DNA from: Sphingomonas quercus
Lineage (GTDB): Bacteria; Pseudomonadota; Alphaproteobacteria; Sphingomonadales; Sphingomonadaceae
Reading direction: 5' to 3'
DNA: 64,000 bases
Assembly (NCBI RefSeq): GCF_018863195.1
Contig: NZ_JAHKRT010000009.1
Location: 62,001 to 126,000 of the forward strand
Each line of letters starts with the position of its first letter. Positions within the stretch are counted from its first letter, which is position 1. Positions 33,328-42,746 of this stretch are shown here, piece by piece. Under the pieces are notes generated by a model that did no database searches, had not been told where the DNA came from, and saw only the letters and a program-made list of their open reading frames with translations. Both the position numbers and the translations under genes were made by a program.

Positions 33328-33406
33328 CCCCCAGGCATGGTAATTGGGGTGTGCCTCGTCGGCCATGCGAAGGCGCCAGAAAAATCACGGATTGGGAGAG
33401 ATATCG

Positions 33407-35308
33407 GTGAACATGGGGAGGAAGATGGCCGCGCGCCGCATGGCCGCGCTAGTCGTTTCCGGTCTGGTCGCGGCGACCCTGGGCGGGGGCGCCCCGGCGG
33501 CGCCCACGGATTGGCCGAGCGCCGGCCAGGATCCCGGCGGCCAGCGTTTCTCGGGCCTCAACCAGATCACCGCCAGCAATGTCGGGCAGCTGCGCGAGGC
33601 CTGGGTCTATCACATGAAGCCGGCGGACGGCTCCGGCGGCACACGGCTGGTGACTGCCGAGACGGTGCCGGTGGTGATCGGCGATACGATGTTCATCTCG
33701 ACGCCGTTCGGCCGCGTCGTCGCGCTCGATGCGGCGAAGGGCACCGAGAAATGGTCCTTCACCATTCCCGACAATGATCGCCCGAACGCGCGTGGCGTCG
33801 CCTACTGGCCGGGGGCGGGCAGCGCCAGGCCGGTGGTGATCTTCGCCACCCGCCTGGGCCGCCTGTATTCACTCGATGCCGCCACCGGCCGTCCGAGCGC
33901 GGGCTTCGCCGAGAATGGCATGCTCAACCTCAAGACGCCCGACGTCATGACCACGGGCCTCGACAAGCCTTATGTGGTGGCGGCGACCCCGTTCATCTTC
34001 AAGAATCTGGTGATCACCGCCGGCGGCTCCCCCGATGCCGCCGCCAAGCTCGGGCCGAACGGCAATATCCGCGCCTGGGACGTGCGCACCGGCAAGCTGA
34101 TGTGGACCTTCCAGTCCGTGCCGCTGCCCGGCCAGAAGGGCCATGAGACGTGGGGCGGGGATAGCTGGAAGGATCGCGCCGGCGTCAACGTCTGGGGCTA
34201 TATGACCGCCGACGCCCAGCGTGGCATTCTCTACCTGCCGTTCGGCGCCCCCAATAACGATCGCTCCGGCGTCGATCGTCCGGGCAACAACCTGTTCGGC
34301 AGCTCGCTGGTCGCGATCGACGCCAACACCGGCAAATATCTGTGGCATTTCCAGGTCGTCCATCACGACATCTGGGATTACGACACCCAGTCCCCGCCGA
34401 CCCTGTTCGACGTGAAAAAGGGCGGCAAGGTGATCCCTGCCGTCGCCACGGTGAACAAGAACGCGCTGATGTTCATCCTCAACCGCGTCACCGGCGAGCC
34501 GATCTTCGGCGTCGAGGAGCGGCCGGTGCCGCAGGGCGGCGTGCCCGGCGACCAGCTGTCGCCGACCCAGCCCTTTCCGGTGCTGCCCGAGCCGCTCGCC
34601 CAGAACACGCTCCGCCGCGACAATCTCTACAAGGATACGCCCGAGCATAAGGAATGGTGCGAGCGGCTGGTCGACGACAACAACATGCTCCTCGGCGAGC
34701 AGCCATTCACGCCGATCGCGGTCGATCGCTATACCGTCAACCTGCCCGGCACGCAGGGCGGCGTGAACTATTATGGCGGCGCCTTCGACCCGAAGCTGGG
34801 CCTGTTCATCGTCAATGTGAACAACCTCGCCCAGCCGATGCGCATGGTGAAGCAGCCCGACGGCAGCTACGTGAATTCCGGCCCGCTCGCCGGCACCCGG
34901 CGCTTCTGGAACCCGGACAACCACCTGCCGTGCGGGCCGACGCCGTGGGGCCAGCTGGTCGCGGTCGACGTCAATACCGGCAAGATCGCCTGGCGCTCGA
35001 CGCTCGGCATCACTGAGAGCCTGCCGGCGGGGAAGCAGAATACCGGCCGTCCCGGCCTCGGCGGCGCGATCGTCACCGCCGCCGGCCTGACATTCGTCGG
35101 CGCCGTTGACGATTTCCGCTTCCGCGCGTTCGACACGAAGACCGGCAAGGAATTGTGGGCCCACAAGCTGCGTGGTTCGGCGGTGGCGACTCCGGTCACC
35201 TATCGCGGCGGCGACGGCAAGCAATATGTGGCGGTGATGGCCACCGGCGGCGGGCAGGTCGGTGCGGAGCTGACCAGCGACGAGCTGGTCGCGTTCACGC
35301 TGCCGTAA
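33407..35308 (+). CDS. PQQ-dependent dehydrogenase (periplasmic, quinoprotein)
   Basis: 633 aa from GTG 33407, which has a GGGAG Shine-Dalgarno 8 bp upstream (33394-33398); ATG 33413 is the alternative but lies 14 bp away. Signal peptide MAARRMAALVVSGLVAATLGGGAPAAP, then an eight-bladed quinoprotein propeller with W motifs such as GRVVALDAAKGTEKW, GRLYSLDAATGRP, GSSLVAIDANTGKYLWHFQVVHHDIWDYD and GQLVAVDVNTGKIAWRSTLG. The HHDIWDYD motif is typical of membrane glucose/quinate-type PQQ enzymes, but no membrane anchor domain is present, so it is probably soluble periplasmic. The following small cytochrome c is the likely electron acceptor. Substrate (alcohol, sugar or polyol) unknown. Confidence 0.92.
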   Translation: MNMGRKMAARRMAALVVSGLVAATLGGGAPAAPTDWPSAGQDPGGQRFSGLNQITASNVGQLREAWVYHMKPADGSGGTRLVTAETVPVVIGDTMFISTPFGRVVALDAAKGTEKWSFTIPDNDRPNARGVAYWPGAGSARPVVIFATRLGRLYSLDAATGRPSAGFAENGMLNLKTPDVMTTGLDKPYVVAATPFIFKNLVITAGGSPDAAAKLGPNGNIRAWDVRTGKLMWTFQSVPLPGQKGHETWGGDSWKDRAGVNVWGYMTADAQRGILYLPFGAPNNDRSGVDRPGNNLFGSSLVAIDANTGKYLWHFQVVHHDIWDYDTQSPPTLFDVKKGGKVIPAVATVNKNALMFILNRVTGEPIFGVEERPVPQGGVPGDQLSPTQPFPVLPEPLAQNTLRRDNLYKDTPEHKEWCERLVDDNNMLLGEQPFTPIAVDRYTVNLPGTQGGVNYYGGAFDPKLGLFIVNVNNLAQPMRMVKQPDGSYVNSGPLAGTRRFWNPDNHLPCGPTPWGQLVAVDVNTGKIAWRSTLGITESLPAGKQNTGRPGLGGAIVTAAGLTFVGAVDDFRFRAFDTKTGKELWAHKLRGSAVATPVTYRGGDGKQYVAVMATGGGQVGAELTSDELVAFTLP

Positions 35309-35356
35309 TTCGAGTTGGTGTCACGTGCCCCATCGGCACCGGTAAAGAGCGAGCGT

Positions 35357-35707
35357 ATGAAACTGATTCCCTCCCTGCTTCTGCTGCCCGCGCTGGGCGC
35401 CGCCGCGGCGCTCGTCGCGCAGACGCCAACGCCGGCGCCGACACCTCCCGCGCCGCCACCGGCGGCCGCGGCGGCGCAGGGCGGGTCGCCCTTGCCGCCG
35501 GGCCCGGGGCACGACACGATGGTCCGGGTCTGCTCGGGCTGCCATGCGCCCGATATCGCCGCCCAGCAGCGGCTGACCCCGGACGGATGGCACGAACTGG
35601 TGGAAATGATGGCGAATAACGGCGCCGTGGCCACCGACGCCGAGCTGGCGGAGATCACCGTCTATCTGACGCGAAGCTTTCCGGCTGACCAATTGCCGGG
35701 TCGGTGA
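35357..35707 (+). CDS. Small periplasmic cytochrome c
   Basis: 116 aa from ATG 35357. Signal peptide (MKLIPSLLLLPALGAAAALVAQ), an Ala/Pro-rich linker (residues about 23-52), then a single haem-c domain with CSGCH and a C-terminal helix (ELAEITVYLTRSF). Axial Met is not obvious; MMANNGAV may supply one. It starts 48 bp after the PQQ dehydrogenase and is almost certainly its electron-transfer partner. Confidence 0.9.
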   Translation: MKLIPSLLLLPALGAAAALVAQTPTPAPTPPAPPPAAAAAQGGSPLPPGPGHDTMVRVCSGCHAPDIAAQQRLTPDGWHELVEMMANNGAVATDAELAEITVYLTRSFPADQLPGR

Positions 35708-35766
35708 TAGGCTGGATAGGCGTTTGAAATGTAATTGTTCGGCTTTGGTACAGAACACCCGGGTGC

Positions 35767-35796
35767 TTGACATTGGTATGACCAGAACCCATATCG
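35767..35796 (+). promoter_or_regulatory. Orphan promoter with GntR-type operator
   Basis: Perfect TTGACA (35767-35772), then 17-18 bp to CATATC/ATATCG (35790-35796). Between the boxes lies TTGGTATGACCA (35773-35784), an inverted repeat TGGT-N3-ACCA like FadR/UxuR-type GntR operators. No credible protein gene starts downstream on this strand; a strong terminator follows at 35962-35999. Confidence 0.5.
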
Positions 35797-35804
35797 GTCA
35801 GAGA

Positions 35805-36000
35805 TTAGTATGAGTGGAGTTATCGGCAAGCGACGCTGAAGCAGGCTGAAAATCGCGCGGGCCCGGGTGGGGCGGCGCGGGGCTCAGTTTCCAGCTTGTT
35901 TGCGAAGAGTTTCGAGGATTCGGTCCTCCCGCCGCCAGCCCCCAGATCCTGCGGCGGATCCTGCTCGCGATGGGCCCTGCCCATCGCGAGCAATTTTTTG
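35805..36000 (+). ncRNA. Candidate non-coding transcript between cytochrome c and receptor genes
   Basis: Part of a 421-bp gap. From the promoter at 35767-35796 to the terminator at 35962-35999 there is a span of about 200 nt without a credible ORF (the only ATG after the promoter, 35810, opens 9 codons). It could be a regulated small RNA, or the remnant of a deleted gene. Evidence is promoter plus terminator only. Confidence 0.35.
35962..35999 (+). terminator. Strong plus-strand rho-independent terminator
   Basis: 14-bp perfect stem TGCTCGCGATGGGC / GCCCATCGCGAGCA with a 3-nt loop, followed by six T (35994-35999). It would stop the PQQ-dehydrogenase/cytochrome transcript or the candidate small RNA. 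Confidence 0.85.
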
Positions 36001-36076
36001 TGCGCAGAAGATCGCCGCGCCGCGGGCGACAGCGGCGAATCGGTCCGGCCGATTTGTGCGCCTTTCCGCGCGGCGA

Positions 36077-36109
36077 CAAAAAAACCCGGGGGCCGGCAGG
36101 CCCCCGGGT
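36077..36109 (-). terminator. Terminator of TonB-dependent receptor 1
   Basis: Minus strand: stem ACCCGGGGGCC / GGCCCCCGGGT with a 4-nt loop (plus positions 36084-36094/36099-36109), then a T-run from plus-strand A 36077-36084. 19 bp after the receptor stop. Confidence 0.9.
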
Positions 36110-36128
36110 CGAACTCCGACCGTCATGG

Positions 36129-39100
36129 TCAGATGCGGACGCGGACGCCCACCACCAGATAGCGGCCCATGATCGGGTAGAGGCCCGGATTGATCGGCGG
36201 GAATTCGGTCGGCTGGCCATTATTGGCGGGCCAGAAGACGAATTTGTCGAGCAGGTTTGAGCCGTTGAAATAAAGAGTGATCGGCTTGCCCCCGCCGACG
36301 ATGTCGTAGGAGATGTTGGCGCCGAGATAGGCGACCCGCGAGATGTTGTTGCCGTCGCCCTCATAGAAGGTGCCGGCCTGCGGCAAGCCATTCACATATT
36401 GCGGCTGCATCGTGCGGTGCATCGGCCCGATGTAGCGAACGTTCGCCCCGACGCTGAACGGCCCGCGCGTGTAATCCGCCGACAGCGTAGCCTGATCCTT
36501 CGGAATTGCCGCCCCCAGGCGGAAAGTCTGGATCGGGGCGTTCGGATCGGAGGCGGACACCGCCTTGAAGCCGTGGCTGCCGATCAGACGCAGGGTGAGT
36601 CGGCCCGCACCGAGATTGAGCCGCTGGCTGATTTCGTAATCCAGCCCCTTCTGGATCGCATAGGCCTGGTTGAACAGCCTCGAATAGGTCATCAGCGGGA
36701 AGTTCTCGCTCGAGCGATCGCTGAACGGCAGCGGCCGGATGATGAACGCGCATGTCGGCCCGGTGCCACCCGAATCCTCGCAATATTGATTGGCGTTGGT
36801 GGAATTGAGGGTCGTGATCTGATCCTTGATGTGGATGTTGTAATAGTCGACCGACATGCTGAAGCCTGGAATCCAGCGCGGCTGCCACACAGCGCCTGCC
36901 GTGAAGGTGTCGCCTTTCTCCATCTTCAGGTCGGGGTTGCCCGACGAGATGTTGACCACGTTCGAACTTGTGCCGGTGTGGATGTCGTTGAAGTTGCCGC
37001 GCGTCGAACCTCCGCCCTGGAACATCTCGTAGAGCGTAGGCGCGCGGATATCGCGGGATTTGGTGACGCGCAGCCGTAGCTCGTCGATCGGCGACCAGGT
37101 GCCGCCCACCTTCCACGCCCAGGCAGTGCCGGTGACGCTGTAGTCCACATACCGGGCCGCGCCATTCAGTTCGAGCCGCTGGAAGAAGGGCATGTCGGCG
37201 AGCAGCGGCACCGCCAGCTCGCCGTAGAGCTCCTTGATGTTCTGCTTGCCGGAGGAGGGCGCGACGTTCGTCGAGTTGAAGGTTGCGTAATAGGCGGCGT
37301 TGGCCGCGCGCAGGCCCTCGGCAACGCCGTTGAGGCCGCTGGCAGTGGTCGAGGCAGGGGGATTGGTCGGATCGAAGCCGGGCTCCATCAGATCGACATA
37401 GACATTGCCGATATTGCTGGTCTGATTGAGCTTCTGGGTGCGATATTCGGCACCAAGCGCGATGTTCACCGTTCCGGCCGGCAGATCGAACAGGCCGCCC
37501 GAGATATTCGCCGCGAAATTATGGACCTGCTGGACGAGCCGCCAGGTGGAGGGCGTGCCCGCGATATAGTCGTAGGAGGCCGCTGAGGGCGAGCCGTTGC
37601 CGAACGGGTTCCACGGCGTACAGCCGGGCAGCGCTCCCGGATTGGTCAGGTCAACCCGGCAGACGATATTGCCATTGGGCATGCCTGTCCTGAACTGGCC
37701 TTCGTCGACCGCGTCGGAGGCGGCGAGCCATTTCGCTTGATCGAAATTGCCGAAATGCTTGGTGTTCAGCCTTGAGCGGCCACCTGAATAGTTGAGCGAC
37801 CAGCGGAAGGTGTCGAACAGCGACCCCTTGATGCCGGCCAGCGCCGTCCATGCCTGGGTGTTGTTGAACACCCGCTTGTAAGGCTGGTCCCCCTCGACAC
37901 GGCTGGCTACGAAGGACGCGACCCCGGCAGCGTTCATCTGATCCCGGACATAGTCCGGGAGGAAGGCGTTGTCCGCGAAGACCTGCCAGGCATTGAACTG
38001 GGTCCCGGCGCCCACCGTGACGAAGCTGGTGTCGGATTCCGAGAAGCTCCCCTGCGCGAAGCCGGTGATGCCGCCGCCGAAATCATAATCGGCGCGAGCG
38101 AAAGCGTTCTTCGTCTTCAGACTGGCGGTCAGGGTGGTCCCGAAGGATACCGAGGTATCCTCGCCGCCGATATTGAAGTTGGGCGTGCCTGTCGGCGTGC
38201 CGAGGTCGGCCCGGTGGACGCCGAGCTGCGAAACCGGGCCGCCTTGAAGGGTCGGCTCGAAGGTGTAGCCGGTGAGTGCCCAGGCGGAACCGGCGGTCGC
38301 GCTCTGACGCAGTTCGGCCTGTGCCGCAGTGCGGCCGACGCCGATCAGCGTGCCATAGGTGGCCGTGGCGAGGCGGATGTTCTCTACCGGCGTATAGGGA
38401 TTTTCCGGGCAGCCGCCCGCGCCGCAAGGCCGCGCGGGATTGGCGCCGACATTCACCCAGCCCCCCTCATAATTGCCGCCCCAGGGGCGCTGCCCATTAT
38501 CGGGAATGCCGGCCTGGTGGAAATAGTCGACGCTCGCCTCGAGGTGCAGGCGCTCCCCCAGGAACATGCCGCCTGCGAACGAAAGTTTCTGCTGCGCGGC
38601 GTCCCCGCGGCTGGAGATGCCGAGCTGGCCATTGGCCTTGATGCCGGTGAATTTGGTGTCGAGGATGTAGTTCACCACGCCGGACACCGCATCCGAGCCA
38701 TAGGCCGCAGACGCGCCGCCAGTCACCACGTCGATGCGCTGGACCAGCGCCTGCGGGATGATGTTGGTGTCGGTGGCGCCGTTGTTGCTCGTCGCGGGCA
38801 GCCGCTGCCCGTCGAGCAGCACCAGCGTCTCGATGGAGCCGAGATTGCGCAGGTTCAGGAAGTTGCCGGCGCTCGCGGAATTGCCCTGGCTGATGGCGAC
38901 GGTGGCGCCTGTGTTGGCGCCGCTGAACTGCGGCAGGCTGCGCAGGCCCTCGGCGATGCTCTCCGGTGCCTTCTTGAGCAGTTCGGCGGTAGAGACCACC
39001 GTCACCGGCGTCGGTGCCTGATAGCCGTTGGTGATGATGCGCGAGCCGGTGACGACGACCTCCTCGGTGCTGTCGCTCGCCGGCGCGGCAGCGGGCTGCG

Positions 39101-39173
39101 CGAGCGCGGTGCCGACCGCCAAGGACGCCGTGCCGACAAGGAGCGCCCCGCGCAGGATCGTTCTCGGTGTCAT
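36129..39173 (-). CDS. TonB-dependent outer-membrane receptor 1
   Basis: 1014 aa. Active outer-membrane importer. Signal peptide (to about residue 25), TonB box-like EEVVVTGSRI, plug domain (APTPVTVVSTAELLKKAPESIAEGLRSLPQF ... VLLDGQRLPATSNNGATDTNIIPQALVQRIDVVTGGASAAYGSDAVSGVVNYIL), 22-stranded barrel, and C-terminal RYLVVGVRVRI. No N-terminal signalling (FecA-type) domain. Closely related to receptor 2 along its whole length, indicating tandem duplication. Candidate promoter TTGATC-17-TACAAT at 39267-39239 with a TGTATTCA site over the -10. The short C-terminal motif is typical of the CirA/OMR sphingomonad group whose substrates are often plant-derived aromatics or oligomers; substrate unknown. 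Confidence 0.94.
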   Translation of the reverse strand: MTPRTILRGALLVGTASLAVGTALAQPAAAPASDSTEEVVVTGSRIITNGYQAPTPVTVVSTAELLKKAPESIAEGLRSLPQFSGANTGATVAISQGNSASAGNFLNLRNLGSIETLVLLDGQRLPATSNNGATDTNIIPQALVQRIDVVTGGASAAYGSDAVSGVVNYILDTKFTGIKANGQLGISSRGDAAQQKLSFAGGMFLGERLHLEASVDYFHQAGIPDNGQRPWGGNYEGGWVNVGANPARPCGAGGCPENPYTPVENIRLATATYGTLIGVGRTAAQAELRQSATAGSAWALTGYTFEPTLQGGPVSQLGVHRADLGTPTGTPNFNIGGEDTSVSFGTTLTASLKTKNAFARADYDFGGGITGFAQGSFSESDTSFVTVGAGTQFNAWQVFADNAFLPDYVRDQMNAAGVASFVASRVEGDQPYKRVFNNTQAWTALAGIKGSLFDTFRWSLNYSGGRSRLNTKHFGNFDQAKWLAASDAVDEGQFRTGMPNGNIVCRVDLTNPGALPGCTPWNPFGNGSPSAASYDYIAGTPSTWRLVQQVHNFAANISGGLFDLPAGTVNIALGAEYRTQKLNQTSNIGNVYVDLMEPGFDPTNPPASTTASGLNGVAEGLRAANAAYYATFNSTNVAPSSGKQNIKELYGELAVPLLADMPFFQRLELNGAARYVDYSVTGTAWAWKVGGTWSPIDELRLRVTKSRDIRAPTLYEMFQGGGSTRGNFNDIHTGTSSNVVNISSGNPDLKMEKGDTFTAGAVWQPRWIPGFSMSVDYYNIHIKDQITTLNSTNANQYCEDSGGTGPTCAFIIRPLPFSDRSSENFPLMTYSRLFNQAYAIQKGLDYEISQRLNLGAGRLTLRLIGSHGFKAVSASDPNAPIQTFRLGAAIPKDQATLSADYTRGPFSVGANVRYIGPMHRTMQPQYVNGLPQAGTFYEGDGNNISRVAYLGANISYDIVGGGKPITLYFNGSNLLDKFVFWPANNGQPTEFPPINPGLYPIMGRYLVVGVRVRI

Positions 39174-39238
39174 GTCTGTCTCCCTCGTCGTTTTTTTAAG
39201 CCGCCGTCGTGCGCGGCGGCTCGCCCTTTGATCTGGAT

Positions 39239-39267
39239 ATTGTATTCAGACGAGGCCGAGCGATCAA
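39239..39267 (-). promoter_or_regulatory. Promoter of receptor 1 with overlapping TGTATTCA site
   Basis: Minus-strand TTGATC (39267-39262), exactly 17 bp, TACAAT (39244-39239). The octamer TGTATTCA (plus 39241-39248) covers the -10, so a repressor bound there would block RNA polymerase. The start codon is about 65 bp further (39173). Confidence 0.5.
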
Positions 39268-39400
39268 CGAGAAAGCCGTCATAGTTAATACAATACGGCG
39301 ACGTGTTGCATGCGGGACGCATGCGGCAGCCGTCGCGCAAGGTCGGCCGCGGCTATGTCGCGGCGAACATCGGCGCCGGTCCGGCAATTCCGGCGGACGC

Positions 39401-39432
39401 AAAAAAACCCCGGAGCCCTGAGGCTCCGGGGT
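39401..39432 (-). terminator. Terminator of TonB-dependent receptor 2
   Basis: Stem ACCCCGGAGCC / GGCTCCGGGGT with loop CTGA or TCAG, followed on the minus strand by seven T (plus A 39401-39407). 23 bp after the receptor 2 stop. Confidence 0.92.
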
Positions 39433-39454
39433 CGAAAGCCCGAATATGGAAGGT

Positions 39455-42400
39455 TCAGAAGCGGGCGCGGACGCCGACCACGAAGTAGCGGCCGACCACG
39501 TCATATTGCGACTGGAAGGACGGGTAGAATTCCGTCGGCTGGGCGTTGTTCTGCGGCGCGAACACGAACTTGTCGAGCAGGTTCGAGCCGTTGAAGTACA
39601 TCGTGATCGGCTTGGCCCCGCCGACGATGTCGTAGGAGATGTTGGCGTTCAGATAGGCGACCGGCGAGATCCGGTTGTTGTCCACGAACACGTTCGGCTG
39701 CTTGGTATAATAAAGCGCGCCGACATAGCGAACGTTGGCGCCGATGTTGAACCGGCCGATCGAATAATCGGCCGACACCGTGATCGAGTCCTTCGGCACG
39801 CCGGCCGCCGCACCCGCCAGATAGTTCGGGTAAAGGGCGTTCGGGTCCGAGGCCTGGACATATTTGAAGACGTGGTTGCCGAGGAAGCGCAGGTCGAGCT
39901 CGCCATTGCCGACCGGCAGCCGGTAGTTCACCTCGTAATCCAGGCCCTTCTGGATGGCATAGGCCTGGTTGAACGGCGTCGTCGAGATCGACAGCGGGAA
40001 GTTGTCCGGCGTGCGATTCTCAAACGGCAGCGGCCGGATGATGAAGTTGCACGTCGCGCTGGTGCCGTTCGAATCCTCGCAGAGCTGGTTGATGGTGTTG
40101 TTGCTGAGCGTGGTGATCTGGTCCTTGATGCGGATATTGTAATAATCCAGCGACACGCTGAAGCCCGGGATCCAGCGCGGTTGCCAGATGCCACCCAGGG
40201 TGATCGTGCGCGCCTTTTCCGGCTTCAGGTTGATATTGCCGGTGCTGAGCGTGATCAGGTTGGTGTTGGCGCCGGTATGCAGATCGGTGAAGGTGCCGCG
40301 CTGCGAGCTGACGCCCTTGAACAGCTCGTAGAGGGTTGGCGCACGGATATCGCGCGACAGCGTGCCGCGGAACCGCAGCTCCTCGATCGGCGACCAGCTG
40401 CCGCCAACCTTCCATGCCCAGATGCTGCCCGAGACGCTGTAGTCGACGTAGCGCGCGGCACCGTTCAGATCGAGGCGATGGAAGAACGGCACGTCGGCCA
40501 GGATCGGCACGGCGAGCTCGCCATAGGCTTCCTTGATGTTCTGCTTGCCGAACGAAGCGCCGACATTGGTCGAGTTCCACAGATTGTTGAACACGCCCGC
40601 CGCGGTGCGCAGGCCGTCGGCCTGGCCGTTGAGCTTCGTCGGATCATTCTTGCCGCTCTCGGAAACGCCCGGATCATAGAGCGGGATCGGCTGGCTGGGA
40701 TTGGCGTTGCTGGTCTGGACCAGCTTCTGCGTACGATATTCCGCGCCGGCGGCGAAGCTCACCGGGCCGGCCGGCAGGTCGAACAGCGAGCCGGTGAGGC
40801 TGGCGGCGATGTCGTTCGACTTCTGCGTGACGGAGTAGCGCGAACTGGTCTGGAAATAATCATAGGAGGCCTGCGACGGCGAGCCGTTGCCGAACGGGTT
40901 CCACGGCAGGCAGCCCGGCAGCAACCCCGGATTGGTGAGGTTCATGCGGCAGACGATGTTGCCGTTGGCGGTGCCGGTGCGGAAACGCCCTTCGTCGACG
41001 GCGTCGAGCGCGGCGAACCATTTCGTCTGGTCGAAATTGCCGCGATGCTCGGTCTTCAGCTTCGATTCGCCGTGCGAGAAGTTCACGTTCCACTTGAAAT
41101 TGTCGAACAGCGAACCCTTGAATCCGCCGAGAATCGTGAACGCCTTGTTGTTGGTCAGGACCCGCTTCGGTTCCTGATCAGCCTCGACGCGGCTGGCGAC
41201 GAACGACGCCACATTCTGGGCGGCCATCTGGTCGCGGACATATTGCGGGAGGAAGGCATTGTCCGCGAAGATCTGGAAGGACTGGAACTGCGTGCCGGCG
41301 CCGACCGTGACGTAGCTGTTGTCCGAATCCGAATAGCTGCCCTGCAGGAAGCCGGAGATGCCGCCGCCGAAATCATAATCCGCACGCGCGAAGGCCTGCT
41401 TGGTGCGCACCATCGAGGTCAGCGTGGTGCCGAAGGTGACGGCGGTATCGGCACCGCCGACGTTGAAGTTCGGCGTGCCGGTGGGCGTGCCGAGATCGGC
41501 ACGGTGGACGCCGTTCGCAGACACCGGCCCGCCGACCAGCGTCGGCTCGAAAGTGTAGCCGGCGAGGCTGAACGGCGTCTGGCCGCTGCGCAGCTCCGAC
41601 TGGGCGGCGGTGCGGCCGAAGTTGATCAGCGTGCCATAGGTGCCGTTGGCCAGCCGCACATTATAGACCGGGGTGTAGGCGTTCTCCGGGCACACGCCGG
41701 CCGCGCACGGCTTGCCGTTGCTGTCGACGCGGAGCGGGTTCTTGCCGACATTCACCCAGCCGCCGTCATAATTGCCGCCATAGGGCCGCTGGCCATTGTC
41801 GACGATGCCGGGCTGGTGGAAATAATCGAAGCTTGCCTCGAGGTGGAGGCGATCGTCGAGAAAGGATTTGCCGACCGCGATGGCGAATTTCTGCTGGGCA
41901 TTGTCGCCGCGGCTCGACACGCCGGTCTGGCCATTCACCTTCACGCCGTCGAACTTGGTGTCGAGCACGAAGTTGACGACGCCGGCCACCGCGTCCGAGC
42001 CATAGGCCGCGGATGCGCCGCCGGTCACCACGTCGACGCGCTGAACCAGCGCCTGCGGGATGATGTTGGCGTCGGTGGTGCCGTCGAAGCTGGTCGGCGG
42101 CAGGCGCTGGCCGTCGAGCAGCAGCAGCGTCTCGATGGCGCCGAGGCGGCGCAGGTTCAGGTAATTGCCGGCGCTGGGCGTGCCGGCCTGGCTGCTGGTG
42201 ACGTTCGCGCCGGCGGTGTTGACGAACTGGGGCAGGCGGGCGAGGCCGGCGGCAAGGCTCTCCGGCGCCTGCTTCAGCAGTTCGGTGGTGGACACCACCG
42301 TCACCGGCGTCGGCGCCTGATAGCCGTTGGCGACGATACGCGATCCGGTGACGACGATGTCGTCGCCGGCCTGGGCGGAGCTGGCGCTTGCCGAAGCGAC

Positions 42401-42577
42401 GCGGGCGCTGTCGGCCGGTGCCGCGGCGTCGCCCGGCTGGGCGCCGGCGGTCGGATTGCTCTGCACCGCCGGGCCCTGGCCCGCCGGGATGGCAACGGAC
42501 TGCGCATTCGCGGTGCCAATGGCGAAGCCCGCCGTGCCGACCAGAAGCACAGCACGCAGAATCGTGCTAGAAGCCAT
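39455..42577 (-). CDS. TonB-dependent outer-membrane receptor 2
   Basis: 1040 aa, paralogue of receptor 1. Signal peptide to about residue 25, then an extra Ala/Pro/Gly-rich stretch (about 26-70) that receptor 1 lacks, TonB box-like DDIVVTGSRI, plug (NGYQAPTPVTVVSTTELLKQAPESL ... ALVQRVDVVTGGASAAYGSDAVAGVVNFVLDTK) and barrel ending RYFVVGVRARF. Many long stretches match receptor 1 (for example around PWNPFGNGSPS and SRDIRAPTLYE). The gene has its own terminator, and upstream is a TGTATGCA site (42654-42661) about 77 bp before ATG, so the two receptors seem to be separate transcripts under similar control. Confidence 0.94.
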   Translation of the reverse strand: MASSTILRAVLLVGTAGFAIGTANAQSVAIPAGQGPAVQSNPTAGAQPGDAAAPADSARVASASASSAQAGDDIVVTGSRIVANGYQAPTPVTVVSTTELLKQAPESLAAGLARLPQFVNTAGANVTSSQAGTPSAGNYLNLRRLGAIETLLLLDGQRLPPTSFDGTTDANIIPQALVQRVDVVTGGASAAYGSDAVAGVVNFVLDTKFDGVKVNGQTGVSSRGDNAQQKFAIAVGKSFLDDRLHLEASFDYFHQPGIVDNGQRPYGGNYDGGWVNVGKNPLRVDSNGKPCAAGVCPENAYTPVYNVRLANGTYGTLINFGRTAAQSELRSGQTPFSLAGYTFEPTLVGGPVSANGVHRADLGTPTGTPNFNVGGADTAVTFGTTLTSMVRTKQAFARADYDFGGGISGFLQGSYSDSDNSYVTVGAGTQFQSFQIFADNAFLPQYVRDQMAAQNVASFVASRVEADQEPKRVLTNNKAFTILGGFKGSLFDNFKWNVNFSHGESKLKTEHRGNFDQTKWFAALDAVDEGRFRTGTANGNIVCRMNLTNPGLLPGCLPWNPFGNGSPSQASYDYFQTSSRYSVTQKSNDIAASLTGSLFDLPAGPVSFAAGAEYRTQKLVQTSNANPSQPIPLYDPGVSESGKNDPTKLNGQADGLRTAAGVFNNLWNSTNVGASFGKQNIKEAYGELAVPILADVPFFHRLDLNGAARYVDYSVSGSIWAWKVGGSWSPIEELRFRGTLSRDIRAPTLYELFKGVSSQRGTFTDLHTGANTNLITLSTGNINLKPEKARTITLGGIWQPRWIPGFSVSLDYYNIRIKDQITTLSNNTINQLCEDSNGTSATCNFIIRPLPFENRTPDNFPLSISTTPFNQAYAIQKGLDYEVNYRLPVGNGELDLRFLGNHVFKYVQASDPNALYPNYLAGAAAGVPKDSITVSADYSIGRFNIGANVRYVGALYYTKQPNVFVDNNRISPVAYLNANISYDIVGGAKPITMYFNGSNLLDKFVFAPQNNAQPTEFYPSFQSQYDVVGRYFVVGVRARF

Positions 42578-42653
42578 GTCTCTCTCCCTTCATTATAGTT
42601 ATGGGAGTCCGGCCACGCAGATGCGTGTCAGGACCTCACCCCTACATGAATAC

Positions 42654-42678
42654 TGTATGCAACCCAGGGCCGCGTCAA
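42654..42678 (-). promoter_or_regulatory. Candidate promoter/operator of receptor 2
   Basis: Minus-strand TTGACG (42678-42673) with TACAGT 15 bp or CAGTAT 17 bp downstream; the octamer TGTATGCA (plus 42654-42661) overlaps the -10 region, as at receptor 1. A TATAAT also occurs at 42597-42592 but lies too close to ATG 42577 to be useful. Confidence 0.4.
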
Positions 42679-42746
42679 CACGCAAGCCACGGCTGTCACG
42701 GTTTATCGTTGCCGCAATGTTTCAAGCTGTTGCGCAATTGCCGCGA

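Noticed and set aside
42592-42597. Perfect TATAAT on the minus strand upstream of receptor 2.
   Set aside because: It is only about 15 bp before the start codon, which leaves no room for a leader and ribosome binding site, and there is no good -35 at 17 bp.
39446-42598. Long open frame (about 1050 codons) opposite TonB-dependent receptor 2.
   Set aside because: Antisense to a clear full-length receptor. No domain or start signal was seen.
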